From Parafrigoribacterium_A soli (GTDB lineage: Bacteria; Actinomycetota; Actinomycetes; Actinomycetales; Microbacteriaceae), in contig NZ_JBELNZ010000001.1 in NCBI RefSeq assembly GCF_040227235.1, forward strand, positions 124,001 to 188,000: a stretch of DNA of 64,000 nucleotides, given 5' to 3'. This document shows positions 20,570 to 29,449 of the stretch, piece by piece. Made by a program: the position numbers and the translations under genes. Positions within the stretch are counted from its first letter, which is position 1; every line of letters starts with the position of its first letter. A model generated the notes under the pieces. It made no database searches, was not told the DNA's origin, and worked only from the letters and a program-made list of their open reading frames with translations.

Positions 20570-21076
20570 ATGAACGGCAACGAGATCCTGGTGGACGCGA
20601 TCGGGCGGGTGCGCGGCATCGTGCACTCGGCAGTCAAGGGCCTCAGCACCGAGCAACTCGCCACCAAACCCTACGAGAACGGCAACACGGTGGCCTGGCT
20701 CGTCTGGCACCTCACGAGGGTGCAGGACGACCACATCGCGGACGCGGCGGGCTTCGAACAACTCTGGACCTCGGCCGGATGGGCCGAGCGCTTCGAGCTG
20801 CCGTTCGAGCCCGAGGCCACGGGCTACGCGCAGGGACCACAGGATGTCGCTGCCGTGCGCGCGGAGGCGAGTCTGCTGCTCGAGTACCACGACGCCGTGA
20901 GCGCGCGCACCGTCGACTGGATCGGCGGGCTCGGAGCCGACGAACTCGACCGCGTCGTCGACGAGTCCTGGGACCCTCCGGTGACCCTCGGCGTGCGACT
21001 GGTGAGCGTCATCTCCGATGACCTGCAGCACGCGGGGCAGGCGTCCTTCCTGCGCGGGCTGCTCCTCGCGCGCTAG
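20570..21076 (+). CDS. DinB/DUF664-family protein (putative metal-dependent thiol transferase fold)
   Basis: 168 residues of the four-helix DinB fold. Candidate metal-ligand histidines are in 'WLVWHLTRVQDDHIAD' and 'DDLQHAGQASFLRG'. Actinobacterial members include mycothiol-dependent maleylpyruvate isomerases and S-transferases, but the substrate here cannot be read from sequence. A strong AAAGGAG ribosome site precedes the ATG. Stands alone, divergent from the PCD-VOC gene. Confidence 0.8.
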   Translation: MNGNEILVDAIGRVRGIVHSAVKGLSTEQLATKPYENGNTVAWLVWHLTRVQDDHIADAAGFEQLWTSAGWAERFELPFEPEATGYAQGPQDVAAVRAEASLLLEYHDAVSARTVDWIGGLGADELDRVVDESWDPPVTLGVRLVSVISDDLQHAGQASFLRGLLLAR

Positions 21077-21157
21077 CAATCCCGAATCCGGGTCAATCCG
21101 TCCGATCTGGGCCGACGCGCTGACCCAAACTGGACGAAGTGGCCCCGATTGCGGCAG

Positions 21158-22501
21158 CTACACCATCGTGAGGAGCATGCCCGGGTCGGAGAGGATGGCT
21201 CCCACGTCGGCGAGGAACCGCGAGCCCTGCTCGCCGTCCACCAGTCGGTGATCGAAGGAGACGCTGAGGGTGAGCACCTGCCTCAGCGCTATCTCCCCGC
21301 GGAACTCCCACGGCATCCGTCTGACCGCGCCCATCGCGAGGATCATCGCCTCGCCCGGGTTCAGGATGGGCGTGCCCGCGTCGATGCCGAAGACACCGAT
21401 GTTCGTGATCGAGATCGTGCCGCCACCGAGGTCGGCCGGACTCGCCTTGCCGGCGCGCGCGGTCTCCACGAGGCCGGACAGCGCCTCGGCCAACTGTGCC
21501 AGGGACAGGCGGTCGGCATCCTTGATGTTCGGCACCACGAGTCCCCGCGGCGTCGCTGCGGCAATGCCGAGGTTGACGTAGCCGAACTCGACGATCTCCT
21601 GCGCGCTCTCGTCCCAGCGAGAGTTGACGGATGGCGTGCGCGAGACCGCGATGCACAGAGCCTTCGCGACGACCGTGAGCAGGTTGACGCGCAGGCCGCT
21701 GAACTCGCGGCTCTGCTGGAGCTTTGCGATGAGCTCCATCGTTGGCGTCACATCGATCGTCAGGAACTCGCTCACGTGCGGCGCCGTGAACGCGCTCGAC
21801 ACCATCGCCGCCGCCGTGTGCTTGCGCACGCCACGGATGGGGGTGCGAGTCTCGCGGGGGCGATCGGATGCCGCTGGCTGCGGTCCGGACGAACCGCAAG
21901 CCGCCGCGCGCTCGACGTCGTCCCGCGTGATCAGACCGCCATCGCCCGTGCCGACGAGGTCGGTCAGTTCGATGCCGAGATCGCGCGCGAGCTTGCGCAC
22001 GGGAGGGGTGGAGCGCGGCTGGGTCGCCGCCTGCCCTGTGGGCCGGGGCGCGGCGTCGGGTGTGTCGTCGAGGAAGGTGCGCGGACGACGCTTCGGTCGC
22101 GCACCGCCCTCGACGGGTGGCCCGTAGCCGACGAGAACGGGCTCGCGTTCCACGCGCGCCGCTTCGGTCCCTAAGCCGGTCGGAGGGCCGCCCGCTTCGA
22201 CAAGCTCAGCGACCGAGGTCGGCTCGGCGACCGGGGCGGACTCAGCAACGGCCGCCTCGTCGTCGACCTCGAAGGTCGCGATGCACGAGCCGACCTCGAC
22301 GGTCGAGCCGGCGTCGACGTGCAGCCGGGTGATCGTGCCCGCGAAGGGCGAGGGCAGTTCAACGAGGGCCTTGGCGGTCTCAACCTCGGCGATGATCTGG
22401 TTGAGTTCGACGGCGTCTCCCGCCGTCACCCGCCAGGAGACGAGCTCCGATTCGGTGAGTCCCTCGCCCAGGTCGGGCAGCGCGAAGTCCAAGCTGGCCA
22501 T
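21158..22501 (-). CDS. bkdC: Branched-chain 2-oxoacid dehydrogenase E2 (dihydrolipoamide acyltransferase)
   Basis: 447 residues: lipoyl domain at about 3-78 with the lipoyl-lysine in 'AEVETAKALVELPSP', a Pro/Ala/Glu-rich linker, a peripheral subunit-binding domain ('PPVRKLARDLGIELTDLVG', about 170-205), and a catalytic domain ending with the active-site 'SFDHRLVDGEQGSRFL'. Transfers the acyl group from E1 to CoA. Follows the E1 genes directly, so with them it forms the BCKDH complex; lipoamide dehydrogenase E3 is not in the window. Confidence 0.93.
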   Translation of the reverse strand: MASLDFALPDLGEGLTESELVSWRVTAGDAVELNQIIAEVETAKALVELPSPFAGTITRLHVDAGSTVEVGSCIATFEVDDEAAVAESAPVAEPTSVAELVEAGGPPTGLGTEAARVEREPVLVGYGPPVEGGARPKRRPRTFLDDTPDAAPRPTGQAATQPRSTPPVRKLARDLGIELTDLVGTGDGGLITRDDVERAAACGSSGPQPAASDRPRETRTPIRGVRKHTAAAMVSSAFTAPHVSEFLTIDVTPTMELIAKLQQSREFSGLRVNLLTVVAKALCIAVSRTPSVNSRWDESAQEIVEFGYVNLGIAAATPRGLVVPNIKDADRLSLAQLAEALSGLVETARAGKASPADLGGGTISITNIGVFGIDAGTPILNPGEAMILAMGAVRRMPWEFRGEIALRQVLTLSVSFDHRLVDGEQGSRFLADVGAILSDPGMLLTMV

Positions 22502-23548
22502 CTACCTCACCCGTCCGCTGAGCGAGTTGCGGCGCCCCATGACCCGATCGACGGCATCGAGCAGTCGGTCGAGATTGGGGAGGAAGTGGTCTTCGAGTTT
22601 CGCGGCCGGGTACGGCACGTCGAAGCCGGTCACCCGCGCCGGAGCCGCCTGCAGGTACTCGAAGCAGCGCTCCGTGATGTTCGCCGCGATCTCCGCGCCG
22701 ATCCCGGCGAACTGCGAGGCCTCGTGGGTGATCACGAGTCGGCCGGTCTTGCGCACGGAGGCCTCGACGGTCTCGAAGTCGATGGGCGAGAGCGATCGAA
22801 GGTCGATCACCTCGATGGAGACGCCGTCGTCGACAGCGGCGAGCGCCGCATCCACGGATGTCGCCACGAGCGGCCCATAGCTGACGAGCGTCACGTCCGT
22901 GCCGGGCATCACCACGCGCGCGCGGTCCATCGGCAGCGAGTCGAGCTCCGTGGACACCTCACCCTTGCTCCAGTAGCGGCGCTTCGGCTCGAAGAACATC
23001 ACCGGGTCATCGGAGGCGATCGCCTGCCTGATCATGGAGTGCGCGTCCTGCGGGTTCGAACAGCTGATGACCTTGAGCCCGGCGGTGTGCGCAAAGTACG
23101 CCTCCGGCGACTCGGAGTGGTGCTCGACCGAGCCGATTCCGCCGCCGAACGGCACACGGATGGTGATCGGCATCTTCACCGCGCCGCGCGTGCGGTAGTG
23201 CAGCTTCGCGACCTGCGCGACGATCTGGTTGAAGCCCGGGTAGATGAAACCGTCGAACTGGACTTCGCAGACCGGCCGGTAGCCGCGGAAGGCCAGCCCG
23301 ACCGCCATGCCGATGATGCCGGATTCGCCGAGCGGCGCATCCATCACCCGGCGTTCGCCGAAGTCGCGCTGCAGCCCGTCGGTGACGCGGAAGACGCCGC
23401 CGAGTTTGCCGATGTCCTCTCCGAGGAGCACCACTTTGTCATCGTCTTCGAGCGCGCGGCGCAGGCCAGAGTTGATCGCCTTCGAGAGGCTCATCGTCTC
23501 CGTGGTCGGGCGGCCGTCGACGGGGGCATCGGTGAGTGTGGTGCTCAT
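22502..23548 (-). CDS. bkdB: Branched-chain 2-oxoacid dehydrogenase E1 beta subunit
   Basis: 348 residues, transketolase-like pyrimidine-binding domain followed by the C-terminal transketolase domain. Motifs: 'VVLLGEDIGKLGGVFRVTDG', 'DAPLGESGIIGMAVGLAFRG' and 'VIDLRSLSPIDFETVEASVR'. ATG at 23548 overlaps the E1-alpha stop (ATGA). Abuts E2 with no gap. Catalyses decarboxylation and reductive acylation of E2 together with E1-alpha. Confidence 0.94.
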   Translation of the reverse strand: MSTTLTDAPVDGRPTTETMSLSKAINSGLRRALEDDDKVVLLGEDIGKLGGVFRVTDGLQRDFGERRVMDAPLGESGIIGMAVGLAFRGYRPVCEVQFDGFIYPGFNQIVAQVAKLHYRTRGAVKMPITIRVPFGGGIGSVEHHSESPEAYFAHTAGLKVISCSNPQDAHSMIRQAIASDDPVMFFEPKRRYWSKGEVSTELDSLPMDRARVVMPGTDVTLVSYGPLVATSVDAALAAVDDGVSIEVIDLRSLSPIDFETVEASVRKTGRLVITHEASQFAGIGAEIAANITERCFEYLQAAPARVTGFDVPYPAAKLEDHFLPNLDRLLDAVDRVMGRRNSLSGRVR

Positions 23549-24681
23549 GCCTGGCTCCCCTCCCTCTCGAAGCCGGCTAGGTAGGCGGCGTACTGACTCT
23601 TTTGGCGCTCGATCCAGGGGTCTGGCGCGGTGAACACGTTGTCGAAGACCGAGAGCGGTTCGGGGTCGCTGAGGCCGATACATCCGGCCCTCAACTCCTT
23701 CGCCACCGCGTCTGCCTTGGCGGCGACCTGGGCGCGGAAGTCCTCGGTCATCGCTCCCTCGCGTTCGAGGAGCGCCTCGAGCCGGGTGATCGGGTCCTTC
23801 GCGGCCCACTCGGCCTTCGCCTCCGGGTCCACGTAACGACTCGGGTCATCGGATGTCGTGTGAGGCCCCATGCGATACGTCACAGCCTCGATGAAGGTCG
23901 GTCCGCCGCCGCTGCGGGCGCGGTCGAGCGCGATGCGGGTCGCGGCCATCACGGCGAGCACGTCATTGCCATCGACGCGCATGCTCGGGATGCCGAAACC
24001 GGGAGCGCGCTCGGCGATCGGTCGCTGCGCCTGCAGCCCCACGGGCTCGGAGATCGCCCACTGGTTGTTCTGGCAGAAGAAGATCACGGGGGCGGCGAAG
24101 CTCGCCGCGAAGACCATGGCCTCGTTCACGTCGCCCTGGGTGGTGGCCCCGTCGCCGAAGTACGCGATCGCGGCCGAGTCCGCACCGTCGAGCGCACAGC
24201 CGAGTGCGTAGCCCGTGGCGTGCAGGGTCTGGGCGCCGATGATGATCGCGGGCGTCGCCATCCCGATGTCGTAGGGGTTCCAGCCGGACTGCGCGGTACC
24301 GCGCCAGACGCGCATGAGGTCGACCAGTTCGACGCCGCGACAGTAGGCCACGGCGTTCTCGCGATAGCTCGTGAAGACGAAGTCGTCTTCACGCAGCGCA
24401 CGCGCCGAGCCGACCTGCGCGGCCTCCTGCCCGATGAGCGGCGGCCAGAGCCCCAGCTGGCCCTGACGTTGCAGGGCGGTGGCCTCCGTGTCGATGCGGC
24501 GCACGACGACGTGATCCTCGTAGAGCGACTTCATGCGCTCCACGTCGATGTCGGCGATCCAGGGGTCGAAGCGCGGATTGGCCACGCGCTCGCCGGACGG
24601 CGTCAGAAGTTGGACTACATCATCCTGAAGCTCGAGAAGCTCGGTTTCCAGGTGGTCTGCGGATGCGGTGGTACGCAACAT
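23545..24681 (-). CDS. bkdA: Branched-chain 2-oxoacid dehydrogenase E1 alpha subunit
   Basis: 378 residues with the thiamine-diphosphate motif beginning 'GDGATTQGDVNEAMVFAASF' and ending in 'CQNNQWAIS'. 'RMGPHTTSDDPSRY' is diagnostic of branched-chain (rather than pyruvate) E1-alpha. ATG at 24681 gives the best N-terminus ('MLRTTASADHLE'); upstream residues in frame look non-coding. First gene of the three-gene bkd operon; the 284 bases upstream to the flavoprotein gene hold its promoter, in which I could not find the GTTAGT/ACTAAC operator. Confidence 0.94.
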   Translation of the reverse strand: MLRTTASADHLETELLELQDDVVQLLTPSGERVANPRFDPWIADIDVERMKSLYEDHVVVRRIDTEATALQRQGQLGLWPPLIGQEAAQVGSARALREDDFVFTSYRENAVAYCRGVELVDLMRVWRGTAQSGWNPYDIGMATPAIIIGAQTLHATGYALGCALDGADSAAIAYFGDGATTQGDVNEAMVFAASFAAPVIFFCQNNQWAISEPVGLQAQRPIAERAPGFGIPSMRVDGNDVLAVMAATRIALDRARSGGGPTFIEAVTYRMGPHTTSDDPSRYVDPEAKAEWAAKDPITRLEALLEREGAMTEDFRAQVAAKADAVAKELRAGCIGLSDPEPLSVFDNVFTAPDPWIERQKSQYAAYLAGFEREGSQA

Positions 24682-24965
24682 GGTCTCCCTAGGTCGCCGC
24701 CGCCCCGGTGGGTACACCAGGCACAGCACGATCTGTCACGGCGCCGGTGGATTGCACCGACGGCCGGGCCCCAAGCCTCGTTGCCCGGAGTTAAGGCGAC
24801 GTTACCCGCGCTCCCTGTGAATCACAAGCACCGCCGCCGCGCCGCAATCCTGCTCGTAACTCGGGCAATCCGCGCCGAACCGAGCGTGTCTACCCGCCAC
24901 ACGCGTGCATCCGCCGCTCTTTTCCTGAATTATGAACATGCGGATCCAAACAAGGGAGTTTCCGG

Positions 24966-26642
24966 ATGCCAGAACACGCAGCAGCACCGCTCGCGCCCCA
25001 GCACAGCGACGCGATCATCGTCGGCGCGGGACTCGCCGGGCTCGTCGCGGCAGCGGAACTCGTCGACGCGGGCAAGCGCGTGACGATCGTTGAGCAGGAG
25101 CCCGAGGCGAGCTTCGGGGGCCAGGCCTGGTGGTCGTTCGGCGGCCTGTTCCTGATCGACTCGGCCGAGCAGCGCCTCATGGGTGTGAAGGATTCGCTCG
25201 AGCTTGCGCGCCAGGACTGGTTCGGCACCGCCGGTTTCGACCGGGACGAAGACGAGTGGGCGCGCCAGTGGGCCGAGGCCTACCTGCGCTTCGCCGCGAC
25301 CGAGAAGCGGGACTGGCTGCGCGGCATGGGGGTGAAGTTCTTCCCCGTGGTCGGCTGGGCCGAGCGCGGCGGCTACACCGCCACCGGGCACGGCAACTCG
25401 GTGCCGCGCTTCCACATCGTCTGGGGAACCGGCCCCGGCGTGCTCGACCCCTTCATCGCGCGCGTGCGCAAGGGCGTCGACCGCGGACTCGTGACCCTCG
25501 CCTTCCGGCACCGGGTCGACGAGCTCATCCTGAGCGATGGTGCCGTCGTCGGCGTGCGCGGCGCTGTGCTCGCACCGGATGCCGCCGGCCGCGGCGAGGC
25601 GAGCAACCGCGACGAGACGGGCAGCTTCGAATCGCGCGCCGCGGCCGTCATCGTTGCGAGCGGCGGCATCGGCGGCAACCACGAGCTCGTGCGCAAGAAC
25701 TGGCCGAAGCGCCTGGGCGCACCGCCGAAGGAGATGATCACGGGCGTCCCCGCCCACGTCGACGGCCGGATGCTCGCCATCACCGAGAGAGCCGGCGCGC
25801 TCCTCGTGAACGAGGACCGCATGTGGCACTACGTGGAGGGCATCCGGAACTATGCGCCCGTGTGGGCGAGCCACGGCATCCGCATTCTTCCCGGTCCATC
25901 GTCCCTCTGGCTCGACGCGACGGGCAAGCGCCTGCCCGTGCCGCTCTTCCCCGGCTTCGACACGCTCGGCACGCTTGAGCACATCGTCTCGACCGGCTAC
26001 GACCACAGCTGGTTCATCCTCACCCAGAAGATCATCGAGAAGGAGTTCGCGCTCTCGGGCAGCGAGCAGAACCCCGATCTGACCGGCAAGGACGTCGGGC
26101 TGCTGCTGCAGCGGGTCAAGAAGGGAGCGCCGGGACCGGTCGAGGCGTTCAAGGCGAAGGGCGCGGACTTCATCGTCGCCGACACCCTCGCCGAGCTCGT
26201 CGAGGGGATGCAGAAGCTCTCCCCCGAGGTCGTCATCGATGCCGAGCGAGTGGAGACCGAGGTGCTCGCGCGCGACCGCGAGCTCGACAACGACTTCACC
26301 AAGGATGCCCAGATCAACGCGATCAGGCAGGCCAGGCACTACCGCGGTGACAAGCTCATCCGCGTCGCGAGTCCGCACAAACTGCTGGACCCGAAGGCCG
26401 GGCCGCTCATCGCGGTGAAGCTGCACATCCTCACCCGCAAGAGCCTCGGTGGCATCCAGACCAACCTCGACGCGCAGGCACTGGATGCCGAGGGTCGTCC
26501 GATCACCGGTCTCTACGCCGCAGGCGAGGCGAGCGGCTTCGGCGGTGGTGGCCTGCACGGCTACCGTGCGCTCGAGGGCACCTTCCTCGGCGGCTGCCTG
26601 TTCAGCGGCAGAGTCGCAGGTCGAGCCGCGGCAGCGCTCTGA
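24966..26642 (+). CDS. FAD-binding dehydrogenase (fumarate reductase/ketosteroid-dehydrogenase superfamily)
   Basis: 558 residues. N-terminal dinucleotide fold 'IIVGAGLAGLVAAAELVDAG' and the FAD-binding C-terminus 'GLYAAGEASGFGGGGLHGYR' and 'LEGTFLGGCLFSGRVAG'. Similar actinobacterial proteins are annotated as FAD-binding dehydrogenases related to 3-ketosteroid 1-dehydrogenase; the substrate is unknown and no steroid genes are nearby. GGGAG ribosome site upstream of the ATG. Divergent from the bkd operon. Confidence 0.85.
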   Translation: MPEHAAAPLAPQHSDAIIVGAGLAGLVAAAELVDAGKRVTIVEQEPEASFGGQAWWSFGGLFLIDSAEQRLMGVKDSLELARQDWFGTAGFDRDEDEWARQWAEAYLRFAATEKRDWLRGMGVKFFPVVGWAERGGYTATGHGNSVPRFHIVWGTGPGVLDPFIARVRKGVDRGLVTLAFRHRVDELILSDGAVVGVRGAVLAPDAAGRGEASNRDETGSFESRAAAVIVASGGIGGNHELVRKNWPKRLGAPPKEMITGVPAHVDGRMLAITERAGALLVNEDRMWHYVEGIRNYAPVWASHGIRILPGPSSLWLDATGKRLPVPLFPGFDTLGTLEHIVSTGYDHSWFILTQKIIEKEFALSGSEQNPDLTGKDVGLLLQRVKKGAPGPVEAFKAKGADFIVADTLAELVEGMQKLSPEVVIDAERVETEVLARDRELDNDFTKDAQINAIRQARHYRGDKLIRVASPHKLLDPKAGPLIAVKLHILTRKSLGGIQTNLDAQALDAEGRPITGLYAAGEASGFGGGGLHGYRALEGTFLGGCLFSGRVAGRAAAAL

Positions 26643-26691
26643 TGATGCGCCGCCGGGGAATAGTGCCGACCAGACGGGAGTTCTGAACGTC

Positions 26692-27111
26692 ATGAGCAAC
26701 TGGAACGACTCCATCATCGCCGAGTTTCACGACAACGATGGAAAGGTCGGTGGCCCCTTCGCCGGTGCCCACCTCCTGCTGCTGACGACGACGGGCGCGA
26801 AGTCCGGCCAGCCCCGCGTCGCGCCGATGATGTACTTCACCGAGGGCGATGCGGTGTACGTGATCGCATCGAAGGCCGGTGCGCCGACCAACCCGGACTG
26901 GTACCACAACCTCATCGCGAACCCGGCGGTGCACGTGGAGCAGGCGACGGATGCCGGCATCGTCAGCTACGACGCGACCGCAGAGGTTCTTGAGCGTTCC
27001 GAGCGCGACCGCTTGTTCGGCACCTTCAGTGCCGCGAATCCCGGATTCGGCCAGTACCAGGAGAAGACCGCGCGCGTCATTCCGGTGGTCGCGCTCCACC
27101 GCGCGGCCTGA
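26692..27111 (+). CDS. Deazaflavin (F420)-dependent nitroreductase-family protein
   Basis: 139 residues of the DDN/FDOR-B split-barrel family. It contains 'LLLLTTTGAKSGQPRVAPMM' and 'DWYHNLIANPAVHVE', which are typical of F420H2-dependent quinone reductases in actinobacteria. ATG at 26692, 49 bases after the flavoprotein gene, possibly co-transcribed. Use of F420 is a family inference. A second family member lies at 62085-62537. Confidence 0.85.
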   Translation: MSNWNDSIIAEFHDNDGKVGGPFAGAHLLLLTTTGAKSGQPRVAPMMYFTEGDAVYVIASKAGAPTNPDWYHNLIANPAVHVEQATDAGIVSYDATAEVLERSERDRLFGTFSAANPGFGQYQEKTARVIPVVALHRAA

Positions 27112-27119
27112 GCGCTCAG
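27108..27119. other. Palindrome joining convergent stops of the F420-type and 27116 genes
   Basis: CTGAGC-GCTCAG, perfect 12 bp, contains both stop codons, as at 12854-12867. Confidence 0.5.
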
Positions 27120-27793
27120 CGCTGCAGGCTCCAGGCGCGCCGCTTGATCAGCACGTGGCCGCGACGGGTGGTGAGCCGGGTCCACGGGCCGGTCTCGTAG
27201 AGCCGCACCGCGTCATCCGCACCGAGGAAGCCGAGCGCGTGGGCAGCGAAGGCGCCACCGGCCGGCACGTGCTCAAGGCCGTCGATCGGCCTGCCCCAGA
27301 CCTCCGTGCGCACCCGGCGCACGAGCTGCTCGCCGGTGCCCTCTGGTATCGCCGCGGCGACCTCGTCGATGCCGGCCTTCGCGACGGATTCGAAACGCGC
27401 GTGATCGGCGTCGCCGACCATCCGCCAACCGCCTCGCGGCGGGGAGATCGCCGACCAGGTCATCGTGTTGACCTCGATCGGAAGGGTGATGTGCACCGGC
27501 GCGGTCGGATCGGTGACCTCCGACTGCAGTCGGCTGAGCCGCTGCTGAAGCGAGCCGAGCGGCACGACGACGTCGAACTCGTCCCTCGTGGTGAGGGCGA
27601 AGGTACGAAGCCCGAGCACTGTCGGCGTCTCGTCGAGCAGGCCAGCGGGATACAGCACGGCGACGTACACGGCGAGCACACCGGAGCCGGAGATCAGGCG
27701 CACCGAGCCGTCCTCCACGCGCGCGGCGCGGCTGAGGAAGACGTGCAAATCACCGAGGGAGAGGGAGTCTGCGAGAGAAAGTGTGCGGCTCAT
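27116..27793 (-). CDS. Conserved actinobacterial protein of unknown function
   Basis: 225 residues, no signal peptide or membrane helix. The sequence looks like a genuine globular protein ('AVYVAVLYPAGLLDETPTVL', 'GLRTFALTTRDEFDVVVPLG', 'TMTWSAISPPRGGWRMVGD'), and I do not recognise a characterised family. ATG at 27793; a GTG at 27799 is alternative. Converges on the F420-type gene with 4 bases between and is divergent from tesB. Confidence 0.7.
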   Translation of the reverse strand: MSRTLSLADSLSLGDLHVFLSRAARVEDGSVRLISGSGVLAVYVAVLYPAGLLDETPTVLGLRTFALTTRDEFDVVVPLGSLQQRLSRLQSEVTDPTAPVHITLPIEVNTMTWSAISPPRGGWRMVGDADHARFESVAKAGIDEVAAAIPEGTGEQLVRRVRTEVWGRPIDGLEHVPAGGAFAAHALGFLGADDAVRLYETGPWTRLTTRRGHVLIKRRAWSLQR

Positions 27794-27870
27794 GTGCACT
27801 CTAAACTACCTACAACGGCGGGCTTCCACCTACCTGTGAAGCCCAATCGCGATTCGCACCGGGAGAATTC

Positions 27871-28740
27871 ATGACCGACCCTCTCGCCAGCCTGCTGACG
27901 GCACTCGACCTCACCGACACGCAGGCGCGCACCGAGGAGGACATCTTCATCGGGCCGAGCCAGTGGATGCCGCTCGGTCGCGTCTTCGGTGGTCAGGTGC
28001 TCGCCCAGTCGCTCGTCGCGGCCCAGCGCACCCTCCCCGAGGGTCGCAACGTGCACTCGATGCACGGCTACTTTCTGCGTCCGGGGAACGTCGAGCTGCC
28101 GATCACCTTTTCCGTCGCTCGCATTCACGACGGTCGCTCCTTCTCGACCAGACGCACCCAGGCGTACCAGGATGGGCTGCCCATCCTGTCGATGATCGCC
28201 TCGTTTCAGGACGAGGAACTCGGCTTCGAGCACCAGATCGACATGCCCGCCGACCTGCCGCAGCCCGAGTCGCTACCCTCCGCAGCGGAGGCGCTCGGTG
28301 AACTCGACCATCCCGTCGCGAAGTACTGGGCCACGCAGCGACCGTTCGACATGCGGCACGTCGACAAACCGGTCTTCCTCTCCCCCGACGGCCCTCGCGT
28401 GGCGCACCAGGCGGTGTGGCTCAAGGCCGTGGGCACGCTGCCCGACGACGAGAACCTGCACCGCGCGGCACTCGCCTACCTGAGCGACTACTCAATTCTC
28501 GAACCCGTCTTCCGCCGCCACGGGCTCGCCTGGTCGACACCCGGACTCAAGGTCGCGAGCCTTGATCATGCCATGTGGTTCCACCGCTTCGGCCGGGTCG
28601 ACGAGTGGCTGCTCTACCTGCAGGAGTCTCCTACGGCGACGGGGGGTCGAGGGCTCTCGGAGGGGCGTATCTACACGCGCGAAGGAGTGCTCCTCGCGAG
28701 CGTCGCCCAGGAGGGCATGGTGCGAGCGCCTCGCGAGTAG
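27871..28740 (+). CDS. tesB: Acyl-CoA thioesterase II
   Basis: 289 residues with two hot-dog folds, as in TesB: 'RVFGGQVLAQSLVAAQRTL', 'HSMHGYFLRPGN', 'PILSMIASFQ', and C-terminal 'SLDHAMWFHR' and 'GRIYTREGVLLASVAQEG'. Cleaves fatty acyl-CoA to free acid and CoA in the cytoplasm. Full length, with an AG-rich ribosome site upstream of the ATG. Confidence 0.93.
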   Translation: MTDPLASLLTALDLTDTQARTEEDIFIGPSQWMPLGRVFGGQVLAQSLVAAQRTLPEGRNVHSMHGYFLRPGNVELPITFSVARIHDGRSFSTRRTQAYQDGLPILSMIASFQDEELGFEHQIDMPADLPQPESLPSAAEALGELDHPVAKYWATQRPFDMRHVDKPVFLSPDGPRVAHQAVWLKAVGTLPDDENLHRAALAYLSDYSILEPVFRRHGLAWSTPGLKVASLDHAMWFHRFGRVDEWLLYLQESPTATGGRGLSEGRIYTREGVLLASVAQEGMVRAPRE

Positions 28741-28747
28741 CTGGGCT

Positions 28748-29449
28748 CTAGGGCCGCCCGCTCAACAGCACCTCGCCCGTGTCGGCCGAACGCACGTCGA
28801 CCTCCGCGATCTGCGGCACGCTGAGGCTCGTCGTCCCCGCCGGCTCGGCATCGTGGCCGGGCCCCGCCGACCAGGTGGCGATCTGCGTGGCGTGGCCGGC
28901 GACATCCGTCACCCACATCGCGTAGTAACCGGTCGTCGCCGCCGAACCGTACCCGGTCGCGTCGGCCGCGCCGTAGCGGCAGTCCATCTCGATGCGCGTG
29001 CCCCAGGCCTGCGGAACCAAGCGGATGCTCGCCTTGAGCGGTCCTGGCGACATTTGGTCGAGCGCAACGGTGCTCGTCGCGGGTTCCGCGGATGGCGCCT
29101 GCGGCGTCGCCGCGGGAAGGAGCTGCGGCACGATGAGTACCGCGGTGAGCGCCGCGGCGGCGGCGAGCCCCACGAGCGTGATGACTCGCACACGACGCCG
29201 TCGGACCGAGCGCACGAGTCTCGGTAGCAGCGTTTGCGGCACCTCGGGCGACTCGCCCCGCAGGAGCACGCTCGCCTCGCTCACCGGAACCTTCGCGAGC
29301 AGCGCCGGCATCCCCGCGAGCTCGGCCACCGCGGCTGCGCAGGACGGGCAGTCGTCAAGGTGCCGTTCGTATTCGCGGCGCTCGGCCGCCGCCAGGGAGC
29401 CAAGGAGGTAGGCGGCATCCCACTCGCCGTACGGATCGGTCGCGCTCAC
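28748..29449 (-). CDS. Membrane anti-sigma factor with zinc-binding (ZAS) motif
   Basis: 233 residues. The cytoplasmic anti-sigma domain has the HxxxCxxC motif ('HLDDCPSC', about residue 31). A single membrane helix follows at about 85-108 ('VITLVGLAAAAALTAVLIVP'), then an extracytoplasmic RskA-like domain. GTG at 29449 overlaps the sigma-factor stop (GTGA). It should hold the ECF sigma factor at the membrane and release it on a redox or envelope signal; the partner is inferred from adjacency. Confidence 0.9.
   Translation of the reverse strand: MSATDPYGEWDAAYLLGSLAAAERREYERHLDDCPSCAAAVAELAGMPALLAKVPVSEASVLLRGESPEVPQTLLPRLVRSVRRRRVRVITLVGLAAAAALTAVLIVPQLLPAATPQAPSAEPATSTVALDQMSPGPLKASIRLVPQAWGTRIEMDCRYGAADATGYGSAATTGYYAMWVTDVAGHATQIATWSAGPGHDAEPAGTTSLSVPQIAEVDVRSADTGEVLLSGRP

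Noticed and set aside
24682..24965. A gene or operator upstream of bkdA
   Set aside because: The 284 bases contain short open frames only and no GTTAGT/ACTAAC copy; best read as two divergent promoters that I could not define.
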